From: Bradyrhizobium campsiandrae
GTDB lineage: Bacteria; Pseudomonadota; Alphaproteobacteria; Rhizobiales; Xanthobacteraceae
DNA length: 46,098 nt
Reading direction: 5' to 3'
NCBI RefSeq assembly: GCF_014529705.1
Contig: NZ_JAANIH010000071.1
Coordinates: 1 to 46,098, forward strand
The first letter of the stretch is position 1; the number at the start of each line of letters is the position of its first letter. The translations under genes were made by a program, and so were the position numbers. Positions 8,834-16,952 of this stretch are shown here, piece after piece. The notes beneath the pieces were generated by a model. It searched no databases, was not told where the DNA came from, and saw only the letters and a program-made list of their open reading frames with translations.

Positions 8834-9076
8834 TCACCCGAACCGCACCCCGATCCGCTTCTCCTTGCGCCACACCACCGTGCAGGGCAGATGGACACCC
8901 TCGGCCTTGATGTTCAGGGTGAAGCGCTCGGGAATTCCGACCGGGCTGGTGACGTCGAGAGCGGCGCCGGTGTCGGAGAAATTGCGGACGGTGCAGTCGA
9001 TCGCACCGCCGCCGAACTCGATGGTTCCGGCCTTCAATACGCGATGCCTGGTCTTGCTGCGGCGCTCCTCGTTCAT
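8834..9076 (-). CDS. PilZ domain protein
   Basis: An 80-aa protein consisting of one PilZ domain, the usual c-di-GMP receptor fold. The two ligand motifs are present: an arginine-rich RxxxR region at residues 5-12 (RRSKTRHR) and the NxSxxG motif NFSDTG near residue 38. The rest forms the expected short strands ending VWRKEKRIGVRFG. There is no partner domain, so it would act by binding another protein. It is a single-gene unit, convergent with the CorC-like gene across a palindromic repeat. Confidence 0.88.
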   Translation of the reverse strand: MNEERRSKTRHRVLKAGTIEFGGGAIDCTVRNFSDTGAALDVTSPVGIPERFTLNIKAEGVHLPCTVVWRKEKRIGVRFG

Positions 9077-9165
9077 CAGGGCATTTTACACCCCAAGCTG
9101 ACGCGAAGGTTAAGATGCAACCCTGTTTCCAACGAATTTACGCTGCCAGGGACGCTGCTCGAACC

Positions 9166-10878
9166 TCACGGCACCGGCTGGAACGACGCCGCCTGGGCCA
9201 TCCGCCAGGCGTCGCGGAACCGCGGGTCCTCGGTCCCCTCGAGCAGTTCGCCCGGGCGCAGCGCCGGATAGAGCTGCGCGAAGGATTGCACCTTGGTCGT
9301 CGACGTCCGTTGGCTGAAGTGGATCGGGCGCAGCTCCTGCGGGTGTTCCAGGCCCGCCGCGGCGATCAGCTCGGTCAGCGAATGCAGCGTCGCATGGTGA
9401 TAGTTGTGCACTCGGTCGATCTTGAGCGGCACGTAGAGCGCCCGCGCCCGCGTCGGGTCCTGGGTCGCGACCCCGGTCGGGCAGCGGTCGGTGTGGCAGC
9501 TCAGCGACTGGATGCAGCCGAGCGAGAACATGAAGCCGCGCGCCGAATTGCAGTAGTCTGCGCCGATCGCCATGGCCCGCGCCATGTCGAAGGCGGTGGC
9601 GATCTTGCCGGATGCCCCGATCCTGATACGGTCGCGCGCATTGATGCCGACCAGCGCATTGTGGACGAAATTGACGCCCTCGCGCATCGGCATGCCCAGA
9701 TGGTCCATGAACTCCAGCGGCGCGGCACCGGTGCCGCCCTCGTTGCCGTCGACCACGATGAAATCGGGGTAGATGCCGGTCTGGAGCATCGCCTTGCAGA
9801 TCGCCAGAAACTCCCAGGGGTGGCCGATGCAGAGCTTGAAGCCGGCAGGCTTGCCGCCGGACAGCTTTCGCATCTCGGCGATGAACTGCATCATGCCAAC
9901 AGGCGTCGAGAAGGCGCGGTGCGAGGCCGGCGAGATGCAATCCTCGCCCATGGCGACGCCGCGGATCTTTGAAATCTCCTCGGAGACCTTCGCCGCCGGC
10001 AGCACGCCGCCATGGCCGGGCTTGGCACCCTGGCTGATCTTGAGCTCGACCATCTTGATCTGGTCCTGGCCGGCGACGCGCGCGAACGCCTCCGGATCGA
10101 AGCTGCCGTCGAGATGACGGCAGCCGAAATAGCCGGAGCCGATCTCCCAGATGATGTCGCCGCCCATCTCCTTGTGATAGGGGCTGAAGCCGCCCTCACC
10201 GGTGTCATGGGCAAAGCCGCCCTTCCTGGCGCCGGCATTGAGCGCACGCACCGCGTTCGGACTGAGCGCGCCGAAGCTCATCGCCGAGATGTTGAAGACC
10301 GAGGCCGAATAGGGTTTTGCACAATCCGGCCCGCCGATGGTGACGCGAAACTTCTCCTCGGCATGCGCCTTCGGCGACACCGAGTGATGCATCCACTCGT
10401 AGCCCTCGCGATAGACGTCCTCCTGGGTGCCGAACGGACGCTTGTCGAGCTGCATCTTGGCGCGCTGATAGACCACCGCGCGGGTGTCGCGCGAGAACGG
10501 CATGCCGTCCTTCTCGCTCTCGAAGAAATACTGCCGCATCTCCGGGCGGATCTCTTCGAGCAGGAAGCGGATATGCGCCGAGATCGGATAGTTGCGCAGC
10601 ACCGCGTGACTCTTCTGCATGAGGTCGCGGACGCCCAGCAGCGTCAGGGCGCCGAAGATGCAGATCGGGATCAGCAGGATGTCGAAGATCTTGCGGTCGG
10701 CGATGCCGATGCCGACCAGCAGCGCCGTGACGACCGCGCAGATCGTCAGGATGATGAAGCGCGGCGAGAACGGCAGCAGCAGGATTTCCATCATCCCCTC
10801 TTCCGCCAGCGGCAGGCGCTTGGGGGACGGAGCTTTGGGGGATTCCTGCGTCTTGGTGTCGTCGGCCACGTTTCCCAT
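9166..10878 (-). CDS. FMN-binding glutamate synthase family protein, membrane-anchored
   Basis: About 570 aa. The N-terminal part has two adjacent hydrophobic segments (about 32-75) ending in GVRDLMQKSH, so the protein is probably tethered to the inner membrane with the catalytic domain in the cytoplasm. The main part is the FMN-binding synthase domain of GltB: GGPDCAKPYSASVFNISAMSFG (in parts), GEGGFSPYH, ISQGAKPGHGG and VDGNEGGTGAAP. A 3Fe-4S motif of the form C-x5-C-x4-C occurs in GCIQSLSCHTDRCPTG. The N-terminal glutaminase domain of classical GltB is absent and no GltD-type subunit is next to it, so the ammonia and electron sources are unclear. A GTG at 10869 is an alternative start, because GAGAGG directly abuts the ATG but is nine bases from the GTG. 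Confidence 0.87.
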   Translation of the reverse strand: MGNVADDTKTQESPKAPSPKRLPLAEEGMMEILLLPFSPRFIILTICAVVTALLVGIGIADRKIFDILLIPICIFGALTLLGVRDLMQKSHAVLRNYPISAHIRFLLEEIRPEMRQYFFESEKDGMPFSRDTRAVVYQRAKMQLDKRPFGTQEDVYREGYEWMHHSVSPKAHAEEKFRVTIGGPDCAKPYSASVFNISAMSFGALSPNAVRALNAGARKGGFAHDTGEGGFSPYHKEMGGDIIWEIGSGYFGCRHLDGSFDPEAFARVAGQDQIKMVELKISQGAKPGHGGVLPAAKVSEEISKIRGVAMGEDCISPASHRAFSTPVGMMQFIAEMRKLSGGKPAGFKLCIGHPWEFLAICKAMLQTGIYPDFIVVDGNEGGTGAAPLEFMDHLGMPMREGVNFVHNALVGINARDRIRIGASGKIATAFDMARAMAIGADYCNSARGFMFSLGCIQSLSCHTDRCPTGVATQDPTRARALYVPLKIDRVHNYHHATLHSLTELIAAAGLEHPQELRPIHFSQRTSTTKVQSFAQLYPALRPGELLEGTEDPRFRDAWRMAQAASFQPVP

Positions 10879-11255
10879 CCTCTCGCCAGCATGAGGGCGG
10901 TACGATACGCCCGTGCCTGTCATACGGATATGACGCAGCGCTTGTTTCAGGCTAGCGAATTCGACGGACGCAGATCAATCCACCGAGAGGATAGGGCTGC
11001 TGCAGTGCAGCAGCAGGCGCGGGAGCCGGCCCCGTTATCTCAGCCGGGGTGCCATCCCGGGCAAGCGTAAGCGCAGACCCGGGATCCATAACCACAGGAC
11101 TTTGTAGTTGGGAAGTAGTTGGGGACTGTCACTCCAAGTCGTCGCATAGCCACCGCCTGTGGCTATGGGTTCCGGATCGGCGCGCGCTTGTGGCGCGCTT
11201 GTCCGGAACGACGAGTTGGGTATGGCGCGCGATCGCGCCGCTACTCAAGCCGTGC
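10879..11255. other. Intergenic region between ferredoxin reductase and glutamate-synthase-like genes
   Basis: 377 bases without a credible gene. It contains a near-perfect dyad at 10996-11014 (GCTGCTGCA, one base, TGCAGCAGC) and a palindromic repeat element at 11053-11213. The promoter of the glutamate-synthase-like gene should be here, but I cannot pick a convincing -35/-10 pair. Confidence 0.5.
11053..11213. repeat. Intergenic palindromic repeat (GTCGTCCCGG family, divergent)
   Basis: Contains CATCCCGGGCAAGCG and CCCGGGATCCATAACCACAG on the left (11053-11099), and CTGTGGCTATGGGTTCCGG followed by TGTCCGGAACGACG on the right (to 11213). The two halves form an imperfect inverted repeat. It belongs to the same family as the elements at 8663, 22306 and 45867. 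It sits between two genes on the same strand. Confidence 0.75.
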
Positions 11256-12029
11256 TCAGCGCTCGACGAAAGCCTTTTCGATCACGAAATGGCCGGGCTT
11301 GTTGCCGCTTCCCTCGATGAAATTGCGGCTCTCGAACATCGCCTTCAGCTCTTCGAGCATCGCCGGGCTGCCGCACATCATGATGCGGTCGGTCTCAATG
11401 TCGAGCGGGCCCTGCCCGATATCGTTGAAGATCTGCTCGGAGTGGATCAGGTCGGTGATGCGGCCGCGATTGCGGAACGGCTCGCGGGTCACGGTCGGAT
11501 AGTAGATCAGCTTGTCGGCGAGCAGCTCACCGAACAGCTCATCCTCGCGCAAGTTCGCGACAAGCTTCTCGCCATAAGCGAGCTCGGAGACCTGGCGGCA
11601 GCCATGCACCAATACGATGCTCTCGAACTGGTCATAGACCTCGGGGTCCTTGATCAGGCTCGCGAACGGCGCAAGACCGGTGCCGGTCGAGAGCAGCATC
11701 AGCCGCTTGCCGGGGATGAGGTTGTCGGTGATCAGCGTGCCGGTCGCCTTGCGGCCGACCAGGATGGTGTCGCCTTCCTTGATCTTTTGCAGGCGCGAGG
11801 TCAGCGGACCGTCCTGCACCTTGATCGAGAAGAACTCGAGCTCTTCCTCATGATTCGCGCTCGCCATGCTGTAGGCGCGCAGTAGCGGGCGACCGTCGAC
11901 CTCGAGGCCGATCATGGCGAACTGGCCGTTCTGGAAGCGGAAGCCGGTATCGCGCGTGGCGCGGAAGCTGAACAGCGTATCGGTCCAGTGGTGGACGGAA
12001 AGAACCTTCTCTCGGTAAAACGCGCTCAT
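11256..12029 (-). CDS. fpr: Ferredoxin--NADP(+) reductase
   Basis: A 257-aa cytoplasmic flavoenzyme that moves electrons between NADPH and ferredoxin or flavodoxin. It has the bacterial subclass size and layout: an FAD domain with the RAYSMAS motif (51-57), then the NADP domain with STGTGLAPF (114-122). The C-terminus is short (VIEKAFVER), as in alphaproteobacterial Fpr proteins. The ATG at 12029 (MSAFYREKV) is used because an upstream extension would add 54 non-homologous residues. It stands alone, with a 375-base upstream region that may carry its promoter. Likely roles are oxidative-stress defence or supplying reduced ferredoxin. Confidence 0.92.
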   Translation of the reverse strand: MSAFYREKVLSVHHWTDTLFSFRATRDTGFRFQNGQFAMIGLEVDGRPLLRAYSMASANHEEELEFFSIKVQDGPLTSRLQKIKEGDTILVGRKATGTLITDNLIPGKRLMLLSTGTGLAPFASLIKDPEVYDQFESIVLVHGCRQVSELAYGEKLVANLREDELFGELLADKLIYYPTVTREPFRNRGRITDLIHSEQIFNDIGQGPLDIETDRIMMCGSPAMLEELKAMFESRNFIEGSGNKPGHFVIEKAFVER

Positions 12030-12404
12030 GATTTTCGATATTCCGAATGTCTTGCGGTTTTCGGGCAAAAGCGCTGCCCGGCCCTGAAAACGGGGCGGAC
12101 ACCATTGCCATGGCGGAGGATTTCGCGTGTGTGATCTACGCCATTGAGACCAATAATCAACCTCGTTCCGGATGCAATTGATGCCGGTCAATCAGGCATT
12201 TGCGGCGGAAATGGCCAGATCATTAATGGATCTGCCGTCCGGCAGGACTGAAGGGCAATTTCTTTTCCCTTTCAGGCGCGAAAGCAGCACTTAATTTCCA
12301 TTTCGCTCGCGAGAATTTCATTAAGAATAGCTCTCGTTTTCACCCTTGCTTGGCGCTTTTTCCCGCATTTTTGCGGCTTTTGGCGCCCGGAGCGACCGAA
12401 GCAC
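12030..12404. other. Divergent upstream region of fpr and the ATP-grasp gene
   Basis: 375 bases with no supported gene. The right half (about 12180-12370) is visibly richer in A and T than the coding DNA around it (for example CAATTTCTTTTCCCTTTC and GAATTTCATTAAGAATAG), as expected of a promoter region shared by two divergent genes. I see no clear terminator, riboswitch or long repeat here. Confidence 0.5.
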
Positions 12405-13211
12405 ATGGCAAGCAATGAACGGACATTCGTCCAGGCGATCAGGCGCTATGGCGCGCGCCATGGCGTCGAGGTCGACGTCCGCTCGGGCGGCTGGCTGATC
12501 GCGATGCGCCGCGGGCAGGTGCGCCGCTTCGCCTTCGGCTATGACATCGGCCTCAACAGCGCGATTGCCCATCGCCTCGCCAACGACAAATCGGCCACCG
12601 CAGAAGCGCTGTCGCTGGCACGCGTGCCCTGTCTTCCGCATCACCTCTTCCTCAATCCGAAGCTGGGCCGGAATGTCGTCGACACCGCCTGGCGAGAGGC
12701 GATGCTCGGCCTGCTGCACGACCATCCGCAAGGCGTGGTGATCAAGCCCAATGAGGGAACGTCAGGTCGCTCCGTCTTCAAGGTGACGACGGAGGCCGAG
12801 CTCGACCACGCGGTCGGCGAGGTCTTCTCGATGAGCACCGGCCTCGTGATCTCGCCCTATGTCGCGATCGAGGACGAGGTCCGCGTGATCCTGCTCGATG
12901 ACGTGCCCCGCATCGTCTACAGCAAGCGGCGTGGCGACGATTGGCGGCACAATCTCGACGCCGGCGCAAAACCGGTGCTGCTGGAGGACGGCGCAGTCCG
13001 CACGGCTTGCGTGACGCTCGCGATCGACGCCGCGCGCGCCATCGGCATTGCCTTTGCGGCAGTCGACGTGGTGCGCGTGGACGGTGCCTGGCGCGTGCTG
13101 GAAATCAATTCCGGCGTGATGATGGAGGCGCTGGCAAAGCTGCATCCGGAACTGGTGCAAGCGACGTATGATGCGGCGCTGGATCGGGTGTTTGATCAGG
13201 CTCATTCCTAG
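12405..13211 (+). CDS. Orphan ATP-grasp ligase-like protein
   Basis: A 268-aa cytosolic protein with an ATP-grasp fold of the RimK / cyanophycin synthetase / glutathione-synthetase-like kind. Visible elements are GYDIGLNSAIAHRLANDKSAT (in parts, about 46-66, the start of the central domain), VVIKPNEGTSGRSVF (nucleotide-binding lysine and small loop, about 112-126), a Glu-rich EDEVRVILLDD segment, and the metal-binding end VLEINSGVMME (about 230-240). Such enzymes join a carboxylate to an amine or thiol through an acyl phosphate. No neighbouring gene supplies an obvious substrate, so the product is unknown. It is divergent from fpr and followed by a palindromic repeat. Confidence 0.75.
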   Translation: MASNERTFVQAIRRYGARHGVEVDVRSGGWLIAMRRGQVRRFAFGYDIGLNSAIAHRLANDKSATAEALSLARVPCLPHHLFLNPKLGRNVVDTAWREAMLGLLHDHPQGVVIKPNEGTSGRSVFKVTTEAELDHAVGEVFSMSTGLVISPYVAIEDEVRVILLDDVPRIVYSKRRGDDWRHNLDAGAKPVLLEDGAVRTACVTLAIDAARAIGIAFAAVDVVRVDGAWRVLEINSGVMMEALAKLHPELVQATYDAALDRVFDQAHS

Positions 13212-13225
13212 CGCTGATCGATCCC

Positions 13226-13360
13226 CGTCACCCTGAGGCGGCCGCTCCTTCAGCGGCCCTCGAAGGGCGGCGGCCCGGCTGGAGCAGCGCGGCCGTTCAT
13301 CCTTCGAGGCTCGGCCAGCGATGCAATCGCATCGCGAGCCTCGCACCTCAGGATGACGGA
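13226..13360. repeat. Intergenic palindromic repeat (CGTCATCCTGAGG family)
   Basis: The left arm CCGTCACCCTGAGG begins at 13226 and the right arm CCTCAGGATGACGG is at 13347-13360. Internal hairpins include GGCCGCTCCTTCAGCGGCC, and a CCTTCGAGG segment is the counterpart of CCCTCGAAGGG. It lies between convergent genes (ATP-grasp and amino-acid-binding protein). It is the same family as 25251-25394. Confidence 0.82.
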
Positions 13361-13364
13361 TGAC

Positions 13365-14285
13365 CTAATTATTCGCGCTCGCCGAATCGTCCATCGCCTT
13401 GAAGGCTTCTTCCAGCTGCAGCGAGATCGGCACGTTCATCCGCTCGCCGGTCGGCATGCGCGCGATGAACCATTTGTTGTAGAGCGGGACGAGGTCGTGA
13501 TTGGAGCCGAGCCTGCGGAAGGTGCGCTCGACGACGGCCGAGAGCTGCGGCTCGCCCTTGCGGAACATGATGCCGTAGGGATCGTAGGACAGATAGTCAC
13601 CGGTGACACGGAACTTGTCCTGCGCCTTGTGGCGCACGATCAGACCCGACAGCAGAATGTCGTCGGTCGCAAAGGCGTCGGCCTTGCCGTCGACCAGCAT
13701 CTGGTACGACTGCTCGTGGTCGGCGCCGAGGGCGATGGTCAGGCCCAGCGATAGCTTCTTGTCGGCCGCCTGGATCGCCTGCTCGTTGGTGGTGCCCTTC
13801 GTCACCACGATGGTCTTGCCCTTCAGATCGGCCAGCTGTTGGACGCTGGAGCCCTTCGGTACCATCAGCTTGGTGCCGGCGACGAACATCAGCGGCGAGA
13901 AGGCGACGCGCTTGCCGCGGTCGGAATTGGCCGTGGTCGAGCCGCATTCGAGATCGATCTTGTTCTGGAGCACCGCCTCGATGCGGTCGTCCGAGGTGAC
14001 CTTGACGTAGTCGATCTTGAGATTCGGATCGTCGACCTCGACGCCGATCTCCTCGACGATCGCCTCGCAGAGTTCGAGACTGTACCCGATCGGGCGGCCC
14101 GACTGGTCGAGGAAGGAGAACGGCGGCGAGCTCTCACGGTAGCCGAGGCGCACCGTGTGCGCATTCTTGATGGCTGACAGCGTCGGGCTAAGCCCTTCGC
14201 TGCCGCCGGTCTGCGCGGAGGCGTCCGTTGCCAGCAGACACGCTGCCAGCAGCAGGCCTGCCGAAATCGCCGTCAAAGGGCGCAT
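13365..14285 (-). CDS. Amino acid (glutamate/aspartate type) periplasmic binding protein
   Basis: A 306-aa periplasmic solute-binding protein of family 3, GltI-like. A Sec signal peptide ends near ASAQ (residues 22-25). The mature protein shows GYRESSPPFSFLDQSGRPIGYS, the typical strand and ligand loop (read in parts), then DLECGSTTANSDR (the GltI signature around the ligand) and SYDPYGIMFRKGE. It starts 12 bases after the stop of the DAACS symporter gene, with GGGAG as its ribosome site, so the two are one operon. No ABC permease or ATPase is present. It may serve the symporter, a distant ABC complex, or act as a sensor. Confidence 0.88.
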   Translation of the reverse strand: MRPLTAISAGLLLAACLLATDASAQTGGSEGLSPTLSAIKNAHTVRLGYRESSPPFSFLDQSGRPIGYSLELCEAIVEEIGVEVDDPNLKIDYVKVTSDDRIEAVLQNKIDLECGSTTANSDRGKRVAFSPLMFVAGTKLMVPKGSSVQQLADLKGKTIVVTKGTTNEQAIQAADKKLSLGLTIALGADHEQSYQMLVDGKADAFATDDILLSGLIVRHKAQDKFRVTGDYLSYDPYGIMFRKGEPQLSAVVERTFRRLGSNHDLVPLYNKWFIARMPTGERMNVPISLQLEEAFKAMDDSASANN

Positions 14286-14297
14286 GACGCACTCCCG

Positions 14298-15593
14298 TCA
14301 GTGGCCGGCCATCGCGGGCACCTCACCCGGCACCATGTCGCCAGGCACGACGTCCCCTGGCCCCATCGCATGCTCCGGCCCAAGCTCGCCTTCCCACTTC
14401 GCCACGACCGAGGTCGCCAGCGTGTTGCCGATCACGTTGGTGGCGCTGCGGCCCATGTCGAGGAAGGTATCGATGCCCATGATCATGAGCAGGCCCGCCT
14501 CGGGGATGTTGAACTGCGACAGCGTCGAGGCGATCACGACGAGGGAGGCGCGCGGCACGCCGGCGACCCCCTTCGAGGTGATCATCAAGGTCGCGAGCAT
14601 CGCCAGCTGGGTGCCGAGCGGCATGTCGATGTGATAGCTCTGCGCGATGAAGATGCTGGCGAAGGTGCAGTACATCATCGTGCCGTCGAGGTTGAAGGAA
14701 TAGCCGAGCGGCAGCACGAAGCTCGAGATTCGCGACGAGGCGCCAAAGCGGTTGAGGCCCTCCAGCGTCTTCGGGTACGCCGCTTCCGAGCTTGCGGTCG
14801 AAAACGCGATCATCAGCGGCTCACGGATCAACCGCAACAGATGGCTGTAACGCGGCCCGATCGCGATGAAGCCGACGATCACAAGGATGGCCCAGAGGAT
14901 GAACAGCGAGAGATAGAAGCCACCCATGAACACGATGAGCTTCCAGAGCACCAGGAGGCCGTTCTTGGCAACCGTCGCGGTGATGGCAGCCCACACCGCG
15001 AGCGGCGCGAACAGCATCACATAGCTCGTCACCTTCAGCATGATGTGGCTGATGTCGTCGATCAGCGCCAGGATCGGCTTGGAGCGCTCGGGCATCGCGC
15101 CCATCGCCACCGAGAAGAACACGGCGAAGATCACGATCTGCAGGATCTCGTTCTGCGCCATCGCGTCCGCGATCGAGGTCGGGATCAGATGGGTCAGGAA
15201 TTTCTCGATCGAGAAGGCCGAGACTGGCAGGCCGGTCGATTGCCCCGCCGAAGGCAGCGTGCCCGGGAAATTCGCGCCGGGCTGCAGCAGATTGACCATG
15301 ATCAGGCCGAGCAGCAGCGAGACGAAGGAGGCGCTGACGAACCAGCCCATGGTCTTGGCGAAGATGCGCCCGAGCTTGGCGCCCGAGCCCATATGGGCGA
15401 TGCCGCCGACCAGGGTCGCGAACACCAGCGGCGCGATGATCATCTTGATCAGGCGCAGGAACATCATGGCGATCAGGTTGATGGCGGAGGCCCACTCGGC
15501 TCGCGTATCGGGCAGGAAATTGTAGATCGCCGAGCCCATGATGATGCCCAGCACCATCGCCGCCAGAATGTATTGCGTAAACCTGTTCGACAT
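14298..15593 (-). CDS. Dicarboxylate/amino acid:cation symporter (DAACS family)
   Basis: A 431-aa inner-membrane secondary transporter of the DctA/GltP family, with eight predicted TM helices and two re-entrant hairpins. Family signatures are a SSEAAYPKTL hairpin, FVLPLGYSFNLDGTMMY, SKGVAGVPRAS, and GIDTFLDMGRSATNVIGN (373-390). In the last motif, D379 and R382 align with the aspartate and arginine that bind the amino group and side-chain carboxylate in glutamate homologues. N390 replaces the usual aspartate. This hints at glutamate/aspartate rather than plain C4-dicarboxylates, which fits the GltI-like partner downstream. The C-terminus has an unusual Gly/Pro-rich tail with repeated PGD/PGE units. 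Calling it DctA would be an over-assignment. Confidence 0.9.
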   Translation of the reverse strand: MSNRFTQYILAAMVLGIIMGSAIYNFLPDTRAEWASAINLIAMMFLRLIKMIIAPLVFATLVGGIAHMGSGAKLGRIFAKTMGWFVSASFVSLLLGLIMVNLLQPGANFPGTLPSAGQSTGLPVSAFSIEKFLTHLIPTSIADAMAQNEILQIVIFAVFFSVAMGAMPERSKPILALIDDISHIMLKVTSYVMLFAPLAVWAAITATVAKNGLLVLWKLIVFMGGFYLSLFILWAILVIVGFIAIGPRYSHLLRLIREPLMIAFSTASSEAAYPKTLEGLNRFGASSRISSFVLPLGYSFNLDGTMMYCTFASIFIAQSYHIDMPLGTQLAMLATLMITSKGVAGVPRASLVVIASTLSQFNIPEAGLLMIMGIDTFLDMGRSATNVIGNTLATSVVAKWEGELGPEHAMGPGDVVPGDMVPGEVPAMAGH

Positions 15594-15803
15594 CGAGTAC
15601 CCCCAACTGCACCGGCCGCTTCATGATGTCGCAGATATGACAGCGACGCAACACGCTTCGCGTGCAGCCGCTCGGGCCGGATGTTCCCGTTGCGAAACGG
15701 AACGCGGCGATCTAGCCTTCGCGCAGCGCACAACGAATGCGGCTTGCACGTTTTGTTTGCGATGGCTGCATCAATAATCGTCAAACAGGCGAGGGGGAAC
15801 ACC

Positions 15804-16805
15804 ATGAGCGGACAGATCAATCGCCAGATTCTTCTGGTGGAAAAGCCCAGCGGCAAGCTCGGCCCCGAACACTTCAAGATGGTTGAAGGTGCGATGCCCG
15901 AGCCGAAGGACGGCGAGGCTTTGCTGCGCGTGCGTTACATCTCGCTCGATGCGGCCAACCGCGCCTGGATGCACGGCGCGACTTACCGCTCGGCCGTCGA
16001 AGCCAACAGTGTGATGGCCGGCGGCGGCATTGCCGAGGTGGTCAGCTCCAAGACGCCTGAGCTTGCGCCCGGCGACATCGTGTTCGGCGACACCGGCTGG
16101 CAGGAATATGCGGCAGTCCCGGCAAAGCAGCTGACCAAGATGCCGAAGCTGGAGCCGATGACGCATCTGCTCAGCGTGTTCGGCATCGCCGGCCTCACAG
16201 CCTATTTCGGCCTGCTCGAGGTCGGCAAGCCCAGGGAAGGTGAAACTGTCGTGGTCTCGGCGGCCGCGGGCTCGGTCGGCTCGATCGTCGGACAGATCGC
16301 CAAGATCAGGGGGTGCCGTGTCATCGGCATCGCCGGCGGCGCGGACAAGTGCAACTGGCTGACCTCCGAGCTCGGCTTCGATGCCGCCGTCGACTACAAG
16401 GACGGTGCGGTGTTCAAGGCGCTGCGCGCAGCGGCACCAAAGGGCATCGACGTCTATTTCGACAATGTCGGCGGCGACATTCTCGAAGCCTGCCTGCCGC
16501 AGATGAACAATTACGGCCGTATCGCCTGTTGCGGCGCGATCTCACAGTACGACGGCGCGCCGTCGGCGCACGGCCCGCGCGGCGTGCCCGGCTTGATCGT
16601 GGTGAAGCGGCTCGTGATGCAAGGCTTCATCGTGATGGACTACATGAAGGAGAGCCAGCGCGCGCTCGCCGATCTTCAGGCCTGGGTCAAATCAGGCAAG
16701 CTGAAGGTGCAGGAGGACATCATCGACGGATTGCAGAACACGCCAAAGGCGCTGATCGGATTGCTCGCCGGCGAGAACCGCGGCAAGCGGATGGTCAGAC
16801 TCTGA
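15804..16805 (+). CDS. Zinc-independent medium-chain NADP-dependent oxidoreductase
   Basis: A 333-aa cytosolic reductase of the MDR superfamily, leukotriene B4 dehydrogenase / CurA / double-bond reductase group. Visible signatures are RYISLDAANRAWM near residue 45, the nucleotide-binding VVSAAAGSVGSIVGQIAKI (in parts, about 147-165), GIAGGADKC and YFDNVGGDILEACL. No zinc ligands are present. Likely activity is NADPH-dependent reduction of the C=C bond of alpha,beta-unsaturated ketones or aldehydes. The ATG at 15804 is chosen for its GAGGGGGA ribosome site. It is divergent from the symporter operon. Confidence 0.88.
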   Translation: MSGQINRQILLVEKPSGKLGPEHFKMVEGAMPEPKDGEALLRVRYISLDAANRAWMHGATYRSAVEANSVMAGGGIAEVVSSKTPELAPGDIVFGDTGWQEYAAVPAKQLTKMPKLEPMTHLLSVFGIAGLTAYFGLLEVGKPREGETVVVSAAAGSVGSIVGQIAKIRGCRVIGIAGGADKCNWLTSELGFDAAVDYKDGAVFKALRAAAPKGIDVYFDNVGGDILEACLPQMNNYGRIACCGAISQYDGAPSAHGPRGVPGLIVVKRLVMQGFIVMDYMKESQRALADLQAWVKSGKLKVQEDIIDGLQNTPKALIGLLAGENRGKRMVRL

Positions 16806-16952
16806 CGACGTAGTTACGCCGTACCGATATTATCTACTTGCGGTAGAGGTCGCGGCGGCCAATGATGCCGCATGCGGCACGATCCGCGACGATTTGTTTG
16901 CATCACTTTTTAGAATACGTCGGCGTTGCCGACAGGGCAGGAATTCACTCAA

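Noticed and set aside
10996..11014. GCTGCTGCA/TGCAGCAGC dyad as a terminator
   Set aside because: No T-run follows on either strand and no gene ends next to it, so I report only the symmetry.
14301..15626. Long open frame antisense to the symporter gene
   Set aside because: The product is a His/Arg/Asp-rich sequence with no family features. The opposite strand encodes a clear DAACS transporter.
15594..15803. Riboswitch between the symporter and reductase genes
   Set aside because: I could not find a conserved aptamer pattern. It looks like an ordinary divergent promoter region.
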